From a virus, in the IMG/VR virus record IMGVR_UViG_3300033998_000048, positions 1-36,712 of that record: 36,712 bases of DNA. One strand, written 5' to 3'. Each line of letters starts with the position of its first letter. Position 1 is the first letter of the stretch. The notes below the pieces were generated by a model that was given only the letters and a program-made list of their open reading frames with translations, was not told the origin of the DNA and made no database searches. Position numbers and translations under genes: made by a program. Below are positions 16,236-24,069 of the stretch, one piece after another.

Positions 16236-16463
16236 TTATTTAACCTCCTTGCTCATAAATTTCTTGATAGCTGCCTCTGCTTCCGATTTTGTCATTTCGG
16301 TTTTTCCGGCTATTCTCATTGCTGCAGCTACACATTCAGGTTTTACGCCAAACACTGATTCTGCTGCTGCCATTAATTCCTCTTTGCTATAGATTGCCTC
16401 CACTGGTGCAGATGCCTCTTCTGATGTTACTAATGTTTCATCAATATTTGTTTGTTTCTTCAC
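16236..16463 (-). CDS. YqzN/YkzM-like small phage protein
   Basis: This small protein (75 residues from the GTG at 16463) has the pattern of YqzN/YkzM-domain proteins found beside sheath genes in PBSX and skin: YSKEELMAAAESVFGVKPECVAAAMR, then a short C-terminal helix with TKSEAEAAIKKFMSKEV. An upstream GTG at 16472 overlaps the GGGAGG site, so the second GTG, six to seven bases after that site, is the better start. It may be a small capsid-to-tail or assembly factor; the role is unknown. Confidence 0.72.
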   Translation of the reverse strand: MKKQTNIDETLVTSEEASAPVEAIYSKEELMAAAESVFGVKPECVAAAMRIAGKTEMTKSEAEAAIKKFMSKEVK

Positions 16464-16478
16464 TTTTAACACCTCCCA

Positions 16479-17363
16479 TTATGGCATTGCTCCATTATAA
16501 TTGACATTATTCAGCGGTTCAGCTGATGGTTTTGATCTTAATATGCCGTACCTTGTAGTAATTGTGATTTGCCCCTCTCTCAAAGGGTCCCGATTGCTAT
16601 CAGCAGAAATGTTGCGGATAAACATTGGCGACATGTCTCCAAGATACACCCTCTCTTCCATCGCCAGGCTTTCGGTAATATTTTTAATCCATGGCAGCCT
16701 GTCGCTTGGAGCTGGAGCGAATACATGACATGCTATAGTTGCATTCATCCATATCACAGCATTTGTCTGTATCTCCATTTTTGTGCCCGCCAATCTCCAA
16801 TAAATAGCAGGCTGTGATGCAGATGGCGTCCAAATGTAAGGTGGCTGGGGAACAGTATTAAAAAGGTGCACTCCTGGATACTTGCTCGTCGTCCAGTTTA
16901 TAAAGGCGCTTATTGGATCTGGTTCTGCTGTAGTCTGTACTGGGAACGCCAGCATATCAAACGTAATTGTTGCCCCTATTACAAGCTCATCATTGCCGCC
17001 GTCCTCTTGAAATGCATTCGTCTGATTCCAAACCAATGCGATAACCGGCTCACTGTCGGGTTCAAAAAAGTTATTTGACAGTAAGTCTTTTATCCTTGCT
17101 TCCACTACCTCCGGGCCTGCTTCCTGGTCTGTTGTTGTTAAAACATCAAGCACTACCGTACCGCTCACCTTACGTTCTGGGTTTTCCTGTTTATCCACAG
17201 AATAATTCACACGTGGGTATTGTTTGCCGCTCCACCCTTTGTCTGCATCTGATGGCGCCTGCATTTCAAATACTGCCGGAAGTGTTTTGAATTTTGCCAG
17301 CAAGCTTGTTAGTTGCTGGTCCTGGGTTAAGCGCTGATAAATCAATTCTTCAAAGTTTGGCAT
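16479..17363 (-). CDS. Putative tail completion/terminator protein
   Basis: This 294-residue protein starts MPNFEELIYQRLTQDQQLTSLLAKF and continues with YPRVNYSVDKQENPERKVSGTVVLDV, the pattern of tail-terminator-type proteins (helix, then a strand set around a minor-capsid-like fold). The C-terminal half (about residues 150-294) adds a second, similarly sized domain that I do not recognise. The ATG at 17363 has GGAGGGAG upstream and is preferred over the upstream start. It lies between the HK97 gp10-like protein and the YqzN-like and sheath genes, the usual place for a tail terminator. Confidence 0.65.
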   Translation of the reverse strand: MPNFEELIYQRLTQDQQLTSLLAKFKTLPAVFEMQAPSDADKGWSGKQYPRVNYSVDKQENPERKVSGTVVLDVLTTTDQEAGPEVVEARIKDLLSNNFFEPDSEPVIALVWNQTNAFQEDGGNDELVIGATITFDMLAFPVQTTAEPDPISAFINWTTSKYPGVHLFNTVPQPPYIWTPSASQPAIYWRLAGTKMEIQTNAVIWMNATIACHVFAPAPSDRLPWIKNITESLAMEERVYLGDMSPMFIRNISADSNRDPLREGQITITTRYGILRSKPSAEPLNNVNYNGAMP

Positions 17364-17384
17364 TATTGCTCCCTCCATCAAACT

Positions 17385-17906
17385 TTATGTAACGTAAGGT
17401 GCTTGATATATCCTCTTTATTGCCGGTCGCGCCCTTTCTATTATCTTCTGCTTGTATGGTCTTGGCTTTATTCTTCCGTCCTCTGACCCATACTCCAAAA
17501 GGTCACCAAGAAAGCGCCCTTGCCCTTTTTTGACTTTTATATCTGACCCTATTGCCGCATATGCAACAAACCGCTCCCCCTTTTTGATTGCTCGTGGTGC
17601 TGGTTGCCAGCTCTCTCTGAATGCCCCAGTTCTATTTGCAGGCGGTTCACCTGGCGCGGAAGCTGTGTAATACCGGGGTTTTCTTTTTCGTATTTTTCCG
17701 GTTTTAGTGACTTTCTGCCCAGTTCCTGTATAAGGCATTCTATATCTTCTGCCAGTACGTTGTCCTCGGAGCACAAGTTGCGCTGCATTTCTTAATTCAT
17801 TACTTGCTTGGAAAGAGCGGGATACCGCTTCATGTTCCACTGTATCAAGAAGCTTCTCGCATTTGATTACAATTTCATAACTCACCTTCTTTTGTTGTTT
17901 TGGCAT
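17385..17906 (-). CDS. HK97 gp10-like neck/tail-completion protein (XkdI-like)
   Basis: This 173-residue, very basic protein resembles HK97 gp10/XkdI-type proteins, with an N-terminal helix (VSYEIVIKCEKLLDTVEHEA), a conserved Arg/Lys-rich middle (RYRMPYTGTGQKVTKTGKIR), then APGEPPANRTGAFRESW, the typical gp10 PPxxTGxLxxS-like segment, and LGDLLEYGSEDGRIKPRPY near the end. The family sits at the head-tail interface. The start ATG shares an A with the upstream stop (TGATG), with AAGGGA upstream. Confidence 0.82.
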   Translation of the reverse strand: MPKQQKKVSYEIVIKCEKLLDTVEHEAVSRSFQASNELRNAAQLVLRGQRTGRRYRMPYTGTGQKVTKTGKIRKRKPRYYTASAPGEPPANRTGAFRESWQPAPRAIKKGERFVAYAAIGSDIKVKKGQGRFLGDLLEYGSEDGRIKPRPYKQKIIERARPAIKRIYQAPYVT

Positions 17907-18271
17907 CAGGTATCCCTTCTTTCCTCAACCTGGTATAAAGTGAAAGAGCCTATGCCGCTTTGAAGATTGCCCGGATTTTCCACATCATGCACATAAAACT
18001 TCTGGACTTTCCCTTCTGGTAGTTCCAATATCAAGACATCTTCTCTGTCTGCTATAGGCTTCCCTTTTTGAACAATGGTGTGTGTCACCTTATGCTGCAG
18101 TTGCTTATACCTTTCGATATCAATTTCGCTTGCTTCGGCCAACGCTCCGCGCAGTGTTATCTGCTCCTGGTTATCATATTTCCGCACTTGGCGTCCTCTG
18201 GAGTTAATATCGGATCCAATCTTGCGTTCTATCTTAAATGTTTTCCATATCTGCGCTGTTTTGAAATACAC
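17906..18271 (-). CDS. Head-closure / head-tail joining protein (XkdH-like)
   Basis: This 121-residue protein starts with GTG, preceded by AAAGGAGG. It has basic N-terminal strands (IWKTFKIERKIGSDINSRGR), a QEQITLRGALAEASEIDIERYKQ stretch, and a C-terminal strand set (DVLILELPEGKVQKFYVHDV). Size, beta-rich pattern and position just after the head-tail adaptor fit XkdH and head-closure proteins. No diagnostic motif is known to me, so the call is mostly by order. Confidence 0.7.
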   Translation of the reverse strand: MYFKTAQIWKTFKIERKIGSDINSRGRQVRKYDNQEQITLRGALAEASEIDIERYKQLQHKVTHTIVQKGKPIADREDVLILELPEGKVQKFYVHDVENPGNLQSGIGSFTLYQVEERRDT

Positions 18272-18286
18272 CCAATTATGCCTCCT

Positions 18287-18712
18287 TTATTCCGGCAGGC
18301 CGGTTCTTGGATTTGACATCATGCCTGAATAGAAATAATGTCCTCCATCTACCGCGCCTTCTCCAAGTGCAGAAGGATTGACTGATGGTGCTGCAAGACC
18401 GGAAACCTCTTTTTTCATATTGTCATATAGCTTTTTCCAATGATCAGCTCTATCCTGCAAATTCAAGGAAAGTGGACCTACCCGAGTATCAATCTCCGAT
18501 GCAAAACGCATGTAAACCGACTCAATCAATTTGAATTTTACCATTTTCCATCGGTTAGGGTAGAGCGAAAGCACGGCATTAATTTCCTCATCGGACAATG
18601 CACATGTTTCCGCTCCACCTTCTACTGCAGTATCGCCAAGTTCAAACCTCATCCTGTCTTTTTTGCTAGTGCTTATCTGCCCAGGGTCATATGTGTATGT
18701 TAACTGTGGCAT
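18287..18712 (-). CDS. Head-tail adaptor/connector protein (XkdG-downstream type)
   Basis: This 141-residue protein is helical in the middle. It contains KKDRMRFELGDTAVEGGAET, then LSDEEINAVLSLYPNRWK and KLIESVYMRFASEIDTRVGP, the pattern of gp6/YqbG-like connector proteins (a phase-matched DEEI helix followed by a long helix). It would form the first ring under the portal. The ATG overlaps the previous gene's stop (TGATG). The C-terminal 40 residues are Gly/Ser/Pro-rich and probably flexible. Confidence 0.78.
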   Translation of the reverse strand: MPQLTYTYDPGQISTSKKDRMRFELGDTAVEGGAETCALSDEEINAVLSLYPNRWKMVKFKLIESVYMRFASEIDTRVGPLSLNLQDRADHWKKLYDNMKKEVSGLAAPSVNPSALGEGAVDGGHYFYSGMMSNPRTGLPE

Positions 18713-19206
18713 CAGGCATCACCTTTTCCTGCTTCATCGATTCCTTCACTTTGCTGGCTGCCGTCATTTTGCTCTTCGGGAGCCATAAGTCTTTCAGCCC
18801 TTTCTTTTATTGCTTGTTTTGCTGTTTTTCTGGTCTCTAACCTGTCGACAAATATAAGCAGGTCCATATTATCGATGTCTTTTACAGCCTTCTCCAATTC
18901 TTCTACACTTACCTGCAGGATACGTACACCTTCCGCTATCTCCTCTGGCGAAAGAGTAATTTGCATCGTCTCTCCATCTTTGATTATTGGAATGGTTATA
19001 TTACTTGATTTATTATCTTGGATCTGTGCAATATAGTTTGATGTCTCCACGTCACCAGTTTCCGGGATGTTAACCTCGGCTATAATATTGGCTGCTTTAA
19101 GACTCCCTACCCTGCTAGGCATTACTACGTCAAATGGTATGGGGTCGCCTACATTGTAGACAACCCCACCGATTGTGCATCTCTTTTTTGCTACATAACC
19201 CTTCAA
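18712..19206 (-). CDS. Hypothetical head-region protein
   Basis: This 164-residue protein starts with TTG, preceded by GGGAGGGATGACGC. It has an N-terminal beta domain (KKRCTIGGVVYNVGDPIPFD) of the kind seen in small proteins beside major capsid genes, then an acidic helical C-terminus (LEKAVKDIDNMDLLIFVDRL ... RKTAKQAIKERAERLM) and a low-complexity polar tail. It lies between the major capsid and adaptor genes. It could be a head-tail or capsid accessory protein; no motif allows a firm call. Confidence 0.7.
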   Translation of the reverse strand: MKGYVAKKRCTIGGVVYNVGDPIPFDVVMPSRVGSLKAANIIAEVNIPETGDVETSNYIAQIQDNKSSNITIPIIKDGETMQITLSPEEIAEGVRILQVSVEELEKAVKDIDNMDLLIFVDRLETRKTAKQAIKERAERLMAPEEQNDGSQQSEGIDEAGKGDA

Positions 19207-19228
19207 GCGTCATCCCTCCCGTCTACGT

Positions 19229-20251
19229 TTATACGCAGTCATAGAGGAATACGGCCAGGTCGTCAGCAGTTTTCTTCATGTCGTATGCGCACAAACCTTC
19301 TACAAATTCGGAATGGGTACCGGGTTCGCCTTCCCACTGGTCCATAGCGATGTACTGACCATTGCCGAGCATATCCCATGCAAAGATGTAACCAGCTGAA
19401 GGTTCATCAATTGCCGGAGTATTGGTTGCATAACAGAGAAGCGCCGCGTTAGGGTCGCATATAAACTGCATGTCTTCCTCTCCGAGCTTGCCAGCGTTAT
19501 AAGTGCTTTCAAGCACTACAACTTTTTCAAGCTGCAGGATTGCTGCCAGAGCTTGTGTGGTTACTACTGCGGGGTTTGCAGTGGTGCCAGTGTATTTAAC
19601 TCTCTCCACAATGTCAGGATGGTTTTTAAGTGCTTTCCATGTGTTTGCACCAAGTGCCAGCCTATTGGGCCTTCTTCTTCCGTTTCTCTTTATCTCAGTG
19701 CAGAGGTCGTCAAAAAACTGAATAGGGTCGCTGTTTATGTCGCTGAATTTAATAAATTGATTGCTGCCGGGATTGCTTACTACACCCTGCCGCTGCTGTG
19801 TCCAGACACCAGTCTTGAAAAATCCTCGTGCAAACAGAACATCCATATGAAGCTTCATCTGCTCGGTAGCAAATCTGACTTTTGCTCTTCTTGGATCTGC
19901 CACTCCAACTGCTCTGCTTCTCTGGTAGTTCAGCTGCTCTATCTGATCGATTCCGACAATTACCTGGTCTACTTCGCACTTATAGGTATTGTCGGTCTGG
20001 CCCATTATCGCCGGTGTAACTTTTCCGTATTTAGGTTTTCTCGCTACATTGTCTCTGGCAAGGTCAGCCTTGCTGAACACGTAGTAATATGATGTTGCAA
20101 GGTCAACAGGACAAATCGGGAATATTGCCGGTGCGACATAGTCACTGTCCTGCTGGAAATATGCCATGCTCATATTGCTGAGGTACTGATTAGGCTTCCA
20201 CCCCTTTGCAAGCTGGGCCTGGATGCCTGCTACTGTATTTCTTTCAAACAT
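19229..20251 (-). CDS. Major capsid protein (HK97 fold)
   Basis: This 340-residue protein sits after the scaffold-like and decoration-like genes and before the neck genes. It begins MFERNTVAGIQAQLAKGWKP, and has DYVAPAIFPICPVDLATSYY near residue 37, RRAKVRFATEQMKLHMDVLF near residue 120 and RNGRRRPNRLALGANTWKAL near residue 190. These match the capsid proteins of several clostridial myophages (E-loop, spine helix and A-domain order). An AAGGGAGAGAA-type site lies ahead of the ATG. No N-terminal delta domain is evident, consistent with a separate scaffold. Confidence 0.9.
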   Translation of the reverse strand: MFERNTVAGIQAQLAKGWKPNQYLSNMSMAYFQQDSDYVAPAIFPICPVDLATSYYYVFSKADLARDNVARKPKYGKVTPAIMGQTDNTYKCEVDQVIVGIDQIEQLNYQRSRAVGVADPRRAKVRFATEQMKLHMDVLFARGFFKTGVWTQQRQGVVSNPGSNQFIKFSDINSDPIQFFDDLCTEIKRNGRRRPNRLALGANTWKALKNHPDIVERVKYTGTTANPAVVTTQALAAILQLEKVVVLESTYNAGKLGEEDMQFICDPNAALLCYATNTPAIDEPSAGYIFAWDMLGNGQYIAMDQWEGEPGTHSEFVEGLCAYDMKKTADDLAVFLYDCV

Positions 20252-20280
20252 TCAAGTTCTCTCCCTTCCTAGTGGTTTAA

Positions 20281-20673
20281 TTAAGCCGGTTTATATCCCG
20301 CTTTTATAATCTGAACTTTAACAATCTGATCAGCAGCTGTAGCCTCTTCGAGTGCCACAGCGAGGATAAAGTTTCCTGCGACAGCAGCAACTGCTTTGCC
20401 GTTTGCATCAGGTGTAAGCTCTGTGCCTTTTGTAAATGCAGCACCGGCTTTCCAATATCCGATGTCTTTTACCTGCAAAGTCAACGTATCTTCCAGTGCC
20501 ACTGCATCTGGTGTTTCCGGTATCAATATGCCTGCAGCATGATTACCGGCACCGGCTAAAACAACATTTCCATTGCCATCATATTTTGCGGCCAAACATG
20601 CCGCATTGTTGAGTGCAGCTCCAGCCTTTTCAGCTATTGTCGGGCTGGAATTGATTCCTGAATTGATGTACAT
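20281..20673 (-). CDS. Head decoration-like protein (DUF2190-like)
   Basis: This 130-residue protein is rich in Ala, Gly and Val. It has alternating strands (NVVLAGAGNHAAGILIPE, LTLQVKDIGYWKAGAAFTKG, KAVAAVAGNFILAVALEEA) as in DUF2190/trimeric decoration proteins, which sit on the capsid surface and stabilise it. It lies directly upstream of the major capsid gene. The assignment is by composition and position. GGAGAGAG precedes the ATG. Confidence 0.75.
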   Translation of the reverse strand: MYINSGINSSPTIAEKAGAALNNAACLAAKYDGNGNVVLAGAGNHAAGILIPETPDAVALEDTLTLQVKDIGYWKAGAAFTKGTELTPDANGKAVAAVAGNFILAVALEEATAADQIVKVQIIKAGYKPA

Positions 20674-20692
20674 CGTTCAGCTCTCTCCTTTC

Positions 20693-21988
20693 TTATTTTC
20701 TGGATTTTTCGTATGCCTCAACAAGTTCAGGGTTAAGTTCGCATGCTTTATCGATTGCCTGCGCACGGGTCATGTTGGGGTTATTTTTCAGAAGTTCATC
20801 TGCTTTTTTCTCAATGGTTGCCCAGGCATCATTTTCCCCGTTGCCGCGCTTGCCTATCTCTGAAAACATGCCGGATTTTTCTAACAGTTGCACCTGCTCG
20901 TCAAGCACGCTGATATAGTCGTCATAAGCAGTGCCCCCGGCTTTTTTCAGGTCTATGAGCTTCTTTGCAAGCTCATCCGGCTTTTTGCCAAGGATTTCAT
21001 ACTTCTTGGCTATCCCCTGCATCTTTTCAAGCTCGGCATTCTCCCTGAATTTGCGGAGTTCCTGAAGCTCTGCTGCTACATCCGGGTGTAGTCCCTTATA
21101 TACATCTCCGCCGGTTCCGGTACCGCCGTCAGTAGGTGAATTTGTTCCAGATCCTGCTGCAGGTGCCGCTCCATCATTCCCTTGGATATTACTCTTGCCG
21201 ACAGGATCGGTTCCTGTTGAAGTCTGGCCTCCATTATTTCCTCCTTCAGTTACGCCATACCTCTTTTCAATTTCCTCGTAGAAAGCTCTTTCAGCAGGCG
21301 TCATTTTACTCTTGTCAATTTTCATTTCCACATCTTCTCCTTTCTCGGTTTTGGTTTTAGGCTGTTTTACACAGCCTTTTGTCAGGTCTCCCTCGTCGTC
21401 ATTATCCATGTCATCATCGGTATTCATGTTAGTCTCTGCTTCTTGAATGAGGTTGTCTAAAATGTCACGCATGTTTTTCATGCGCTCCAGACGCTCCGAT
21501 GATATCTTGCGTCCAACCTTTTCTATTGCCGATTCAAGCGCTGTCTGCATAGCCGGATTTGTAAGAGTACCCTGGACAGTTTTAGAAAACTCTTCCAAAC
21601 TTTCGGCTATCATTTGCTCCTTCTCAGAATCGCTCAGGTTTTCATCGGTGAGGATTTTCTCCAGTGATTCTCTGAGTGCAGATATGTAATCCCACCAGTT
21701 TTGATCAAACAAACGCCTTACACGTGCCTTACGCTTTTCGTCTTCAAACGTGGAAGCCGCTTTCCCAATATCCTCCGGCGATTTGATTCCAATAGCATCA
21801 GCAATTGCCTTTCCGATTTTCTCAAACAAATTCATACCTTTTTCTCCCGCCCCTTTCGTGGCCGTTTCAAGTTCACCCTTTTCCATCGGCTCTTTTCTTT
21901 TAAATAGCAGGATATGTGCGTCAGGATTAGCTCCCTGGTCCACAAAATCAACCTTAGTTACTTTAAGGTTTCTCAGCTTGGTTGCCAC
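20693..21988 (-). CDS. Scaffold-like head protein
   Basis: From the GTG at 21988 (AAGGAGGTGAGACG just upstream) this is a 431-residue protein. The N-terminus, ATKLRNLKVTKVDFVDQGAN, is the start seen in XkdF- and scaffold-type clostridial phage proteins. A long helical and coiled-coil region follows (about 60-180), then an acidic low-complexity tract (DDDMDNDDEGD), a Gly/Thr-rich linker and a C-terminal helical segment (VAAELQELRKFRENAELEKM ... NMTRAQAIDKACELNPELV). That layout fits an internal scaffold cleaved by the XkdF protease encoded just upstream. A longer frame starts at 22006, but its first codons are the ribosome site. Confidence 0.75.
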   Translation of the reverse strand: MATKLRNLKVTKVDFVDQGANPDAHILLFKRKEPMEKGELETATKGAGEKGMNLFEKIGKAIADAIGIKSPEDIGKAASTFEDEKRKARVRRLFDQNWWDYISALRESLEKILTDENLSDSEKEQMIAESLEEFSKTVQGTLTNPAMQTALESAIEKVGRKISSERLERMKNMRDILDNLIQEAETNMNTDDDMDNDDEGDLTKGCVKQPKTKTEKGEDVEMKIDKSKMTPAERAFYEEIEKRYGVTEGGNNGGQTSTGTDPVGKSNIQGNDGAAPAAGSGTNSPTDGGTGTGGDVYKGLHPDVAAELQELRKFRENAELEKMQGIAKKYEILGKKPDELAKKLIDLKKAGGTAYDDYISVLDEQVQLLEKSGMFSEIGKRGNGENDAWATIEKKADELLKNNPNMTRAQAIDKACELNPELVEAYEKSRK

Positions 21989-22012
21989 CGTCTCACCTCC
22001 TTTCAAGCAAAA

Positions 22013-22040
22013 TAAAAAACACTGCCCGTTCTAGCAGTGC
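22013..22040 (-). terminator. Bidirectional hairpin terminator upstream of the scaffold-like gene
   Basis: CACTGC at 22020-22025 pairs with GCAGTG at 22034-22039 around an 8-nt loop. The stem is flanked by A6 (22014-22019) and T7 (22041-22047), so it can end transcription in both directions; on the minus strand the stem is followed by TTTTTT. It lies between the tRNA-like element and the scaffold-like gene, inside what should be one late operon, so read-through, antitermination or RNA processing must be common if the head genes share one transcript. Confidence 0.7.
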
Positions 22041-22051
22041 TTTTTTTAAAT

Positions 22052-22159
22052 TATCGGGGTAAGGATTTGCACCTTACATGAGTAGTTCAGTTCCTTTTTT
22101 CATGCGAGGGACTACTCTGGTGTACAAACTCCAGCGTTTACCTATTCCGCCACCCTATT
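22052..22159 (-). ncRNA. tRNA-like element (Leu-type D arm, extended variable arm); possibly a degenerate tRNA
   Basis: On the minus strand the 108 nt read like a class II tRNA. There is a tGGCGGAAT-AGGTAAACGC D arm as in tRNA-Leu, a 6-bp T stem (GTAAGG/CCTTAC) with 7-nt loop TGCAAAT, and an acceptor-like pairing (AATAGGG/CCCGATA with an A-G mismatch and an end mismatch). A 7-bp stem, GAGTAGT/ACTACTC, closes a 24-nt loop where the variable arm should be, far longer than normal. The anticodon stem (CTGGAG/CACCAG) has a mismatch, the loop is 6 nt, and T-loop position 55 is G instead of T. It is either a decayed tRNA or a phage tRNA-mimic RNA. Confidence 0.5.
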
Positions 22160-22190
22160 TTTTCTCGAGTTCTTCAAGTTCTATGATGCT

Positions 22191-22331
22191 TTAAAATTGC
22201 TTTTTGTCATTATCTCTTTTCTGTTTCTCGTATTCCTGTTTGCCTTTCTCCCAATCTTTTTTAGCCGCTTCAAATTCCTTCTCGGCCATCTGATTCATAT
22301 CTCTGTCCAAATAAATTATTTCATCCTTCAT
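22191..22331 (-). CDS. Small Lys/Glu-rich helical protein (46 aa)
   Basis: ATG at 22331, preceded by AAAGGTGAG 8-9 nt upstream, opens a 46-codon frame ending in TAA at 22191. The peptide starts MKDEIIYLDRDMNQMAEKEF and continues as a highly charged single helix (KKDWEKGKQEYEKQKRDNDK). It lies between the XkdF fusion gene and the tRNA-like element. Ribosome site and amino-acid pattern support a real gene; function is unknown, perhaps a small head assembly factor. Confidence 0.6.
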   Translation of the reverse strand: MKDEIIYLDRDMNQMAEKEFEAAKKDWEKGKQEYEKQKRDNDKKQF

Positions 22332-22352
22332 CCAGCTCACTCACCTTTCAAA

Positions 22353-24065
22353 TTACTTTATGAGATTAAGCCTGCTCATTCCCTCGTCCTTGTATTCGCA
22401 CCCAATCTTTGGGGCATTCTTTTTGAACCATTCGCGCATAATGTCAGAATAATATTCGCTCATGGCTCTGTTCATAAATTCAAGATCTACTTTGTTATTA
22501 TAATAATCCATTTTATAATATTTATCAACCTTTTCGCGTGCTTTAACCCATGCACTTTTTGATTCAGTTTCCATGTCTATAAAAAATTGTGCTACTTCTC
22601 GACTATTTTTATCTTTTGCATGATTTGTTCTCTTAAAAGTATAAGTAATTCCTGTTGAACCAACTGCTCGTATTTCCTGAAGTTCATAATTTATGCATGT
22701 CATTATATCAGCCTCAGAGAATACCGTTCCTCCTGGGTGATTATGAGTTAGGGTGCTGCCTTTCCACTTGAGAGCCTCTTTTGTTGTAAAGCTTACCTCG
22801 TTTTTGGTGCCATCTTTTTGAGTAATTATTTCGCCGTTTTTATCAACTATGTATAAGCTTTCATAAGATTGCTGCTTGATCTGGGATTCAATTTTATTCA
22901 AAGTATCAATCCTTGCCTTTTCTCGTTCTCGTCCAATAATTTTGTCGCGTAGTTTCGGGTCCTTCGGGATTGAGAAACTTGCAGCTCCATTCGCCGTACT
23001 AAACCTACCGAGTCTATCATGATACGGGTTGTATTTGCGTAGGATATCGTAAAAGAGAGACTTACCTATCTGTTCCGTCCAGCTCTTCTTGCCTTTTATT
23101 CTGTCTATCAAATCCTCAACATCACCATCAAATTCTATTGCCAAATCATCCACATATGCGACTGCTGGAGGCTTTTCTGATGTAACTTCGTCTACTTCTA
23201 TGCCGTTCTCGTCGAGCCAATTAAGGATTGCTTCCTTCCCTCCATCTTCCGATGCTCTGGCAGACACTACAACCACCCGGTATCCTTCATCCCGCAGTTG
23301 TTGTATTACTTCAGCTATACCGTCTACTGGTGGGTCCGGTATTACGTCCGCTCCCTGCCACCCGCTTGTATAACTATGAATAACCCCGTCAAAATCAAAC
23401 ACGGCCGTCTTCTTCTGTACTGTCATGTCTTCTGTATCGTCCTTGTTTTTCTCTAATGGCTGTTGGGAATAGCTATATCCCTGTAATATTTCAGAGAAAA
23501 GCAATGCACCGGCGCTGGTGCCAGGCTTCGGACCACAAAATGATGTGAACACCGACTCAAAAATATTGCGCTTCTCTACCTTTTCCCTGACAGCCTCACC
23601 CTCTATTGAAAACATCGAGTATGTGCCATCCTTGACCTTTTCCCAGACATCCGGGTCCAAAACCTTAAAGCCAATCCACCAGCCTTCAGGTAGTGTTCCC
23701 TCTGGTATTTTCATGGCCGCCATTTTCTCTTTCGTAAACACACAGCTTTCAATCAGGACAGCTGCGCCTCCACGCTCATGCATCTCTCCGCCTTCTCTGT
23801 ACAGCTCTACGAATTGATAGGCTGCCTTCTCCAGTTCCTCTGGGTCCACAATATCTTCTTGCCAGTCCTCTATCTGCTCCCCGCTTGCTCTGACTGCTAC
23901 ATTCGCCCAACCAAAAGCAAGCATTTGATCATTGTTGAATTTCTTTATTTCGAACCGGCACTTTGTTACCGTTTTTTTATCTTTGGGTTCTGGTATATCT
24001 TCATCCTCCGGGCGAGAATTCATATACTCTTCCCATTTGTCATTAAACATCAATGTATTTTTCAT
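22353..24065 (-). CDS. XkdF prohead protease / HAD phosphatase / JAMM-metalloprotease fusion
   Basis: This 570-residue protein has three modules. Residues of about 34-165 match XkdF prohead serine protease, with GGEMHERGGAA (H96), WWIGFKVLDPDVW, and GTYSMFSIEGEAV carrying the likely serine. Residues of about 216-325 are a HAD-like phosphatase: FDFDGVIH (D224, D226), VVVVSARAS (S268) and AYVDDLAI (D306, D307). KYNPYHDRLGRF (344-355) plus SFSIPKDPKLRDKIIGRERE form a segment shared with the neighbouring ART protein. Residues of about 400-480 are JAMM/MPN-like: THNHPGGTVFSEADI (H441, H443, S450, D453). XkdF is normally a single-domain enzyme, so the two extra domains are unusual. The JAMM part may cleave a host or capsid isopeptide or peptide bond. 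Confidence 0.85.
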   Translation of the reverse strand: MKNTLMFNDKWEEYMNSRPEDEDIPEPKDKKTVTKCRFEIKKFNNDQMLAFGWANVAVRASGEQIEDWQEDIVDPEELEKAAYQFVELYREGGEMHERGGAAVLIESCVFTKEKMAAMKIPEGTLPEGWWIGFKVLDPDVWEKVKDGTYSMFSIEGEAVREKVEKRNIFESVFTSFCGPKPGTSAGALLFSEILQGYSYSQQPLEKNKDDTEDMTVQKKTAVFDFDGVIHSYTSGWQGADVIPDPPVDGIAEVIQQLRDEGYRVVVVSARASEDGGKEAILNWLDENGIEVDEVTSEKPPAVAYVDDLAIEFDGDVEDLIDRIKGKKSWTEQIGKSLFYDILRKYNPYHDRLGRFSTANGAASFSIPKDPKLRDKIIGREREKARIDTLNKIESQIKQQSYESLYIVDKNGEIITQKDGTKNEVSFTTKEALKWKGSTLTHNHPGGTVFSEADIMTCINYELQEIRAVGSTGITYTFKRTNHAKDKNSREVAQFFIDMETESKSAWVKAREKVDKYYKMDYYNNKVDLEFMNRAMSEYYSDIMREWFKKNAPKIGCEYKDEGMSRLNLIK

Positions 24066-24069
24066 GCTC

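Noticed and set aside
22052-22159. A fully functional tRNA-Leu gene
   Set aside because: The T-loop lacks T55, the anticodon stem has a mismatch and a 6-nt loop, and the variable-arm loop is too long; kept only as a tRNA-like element.
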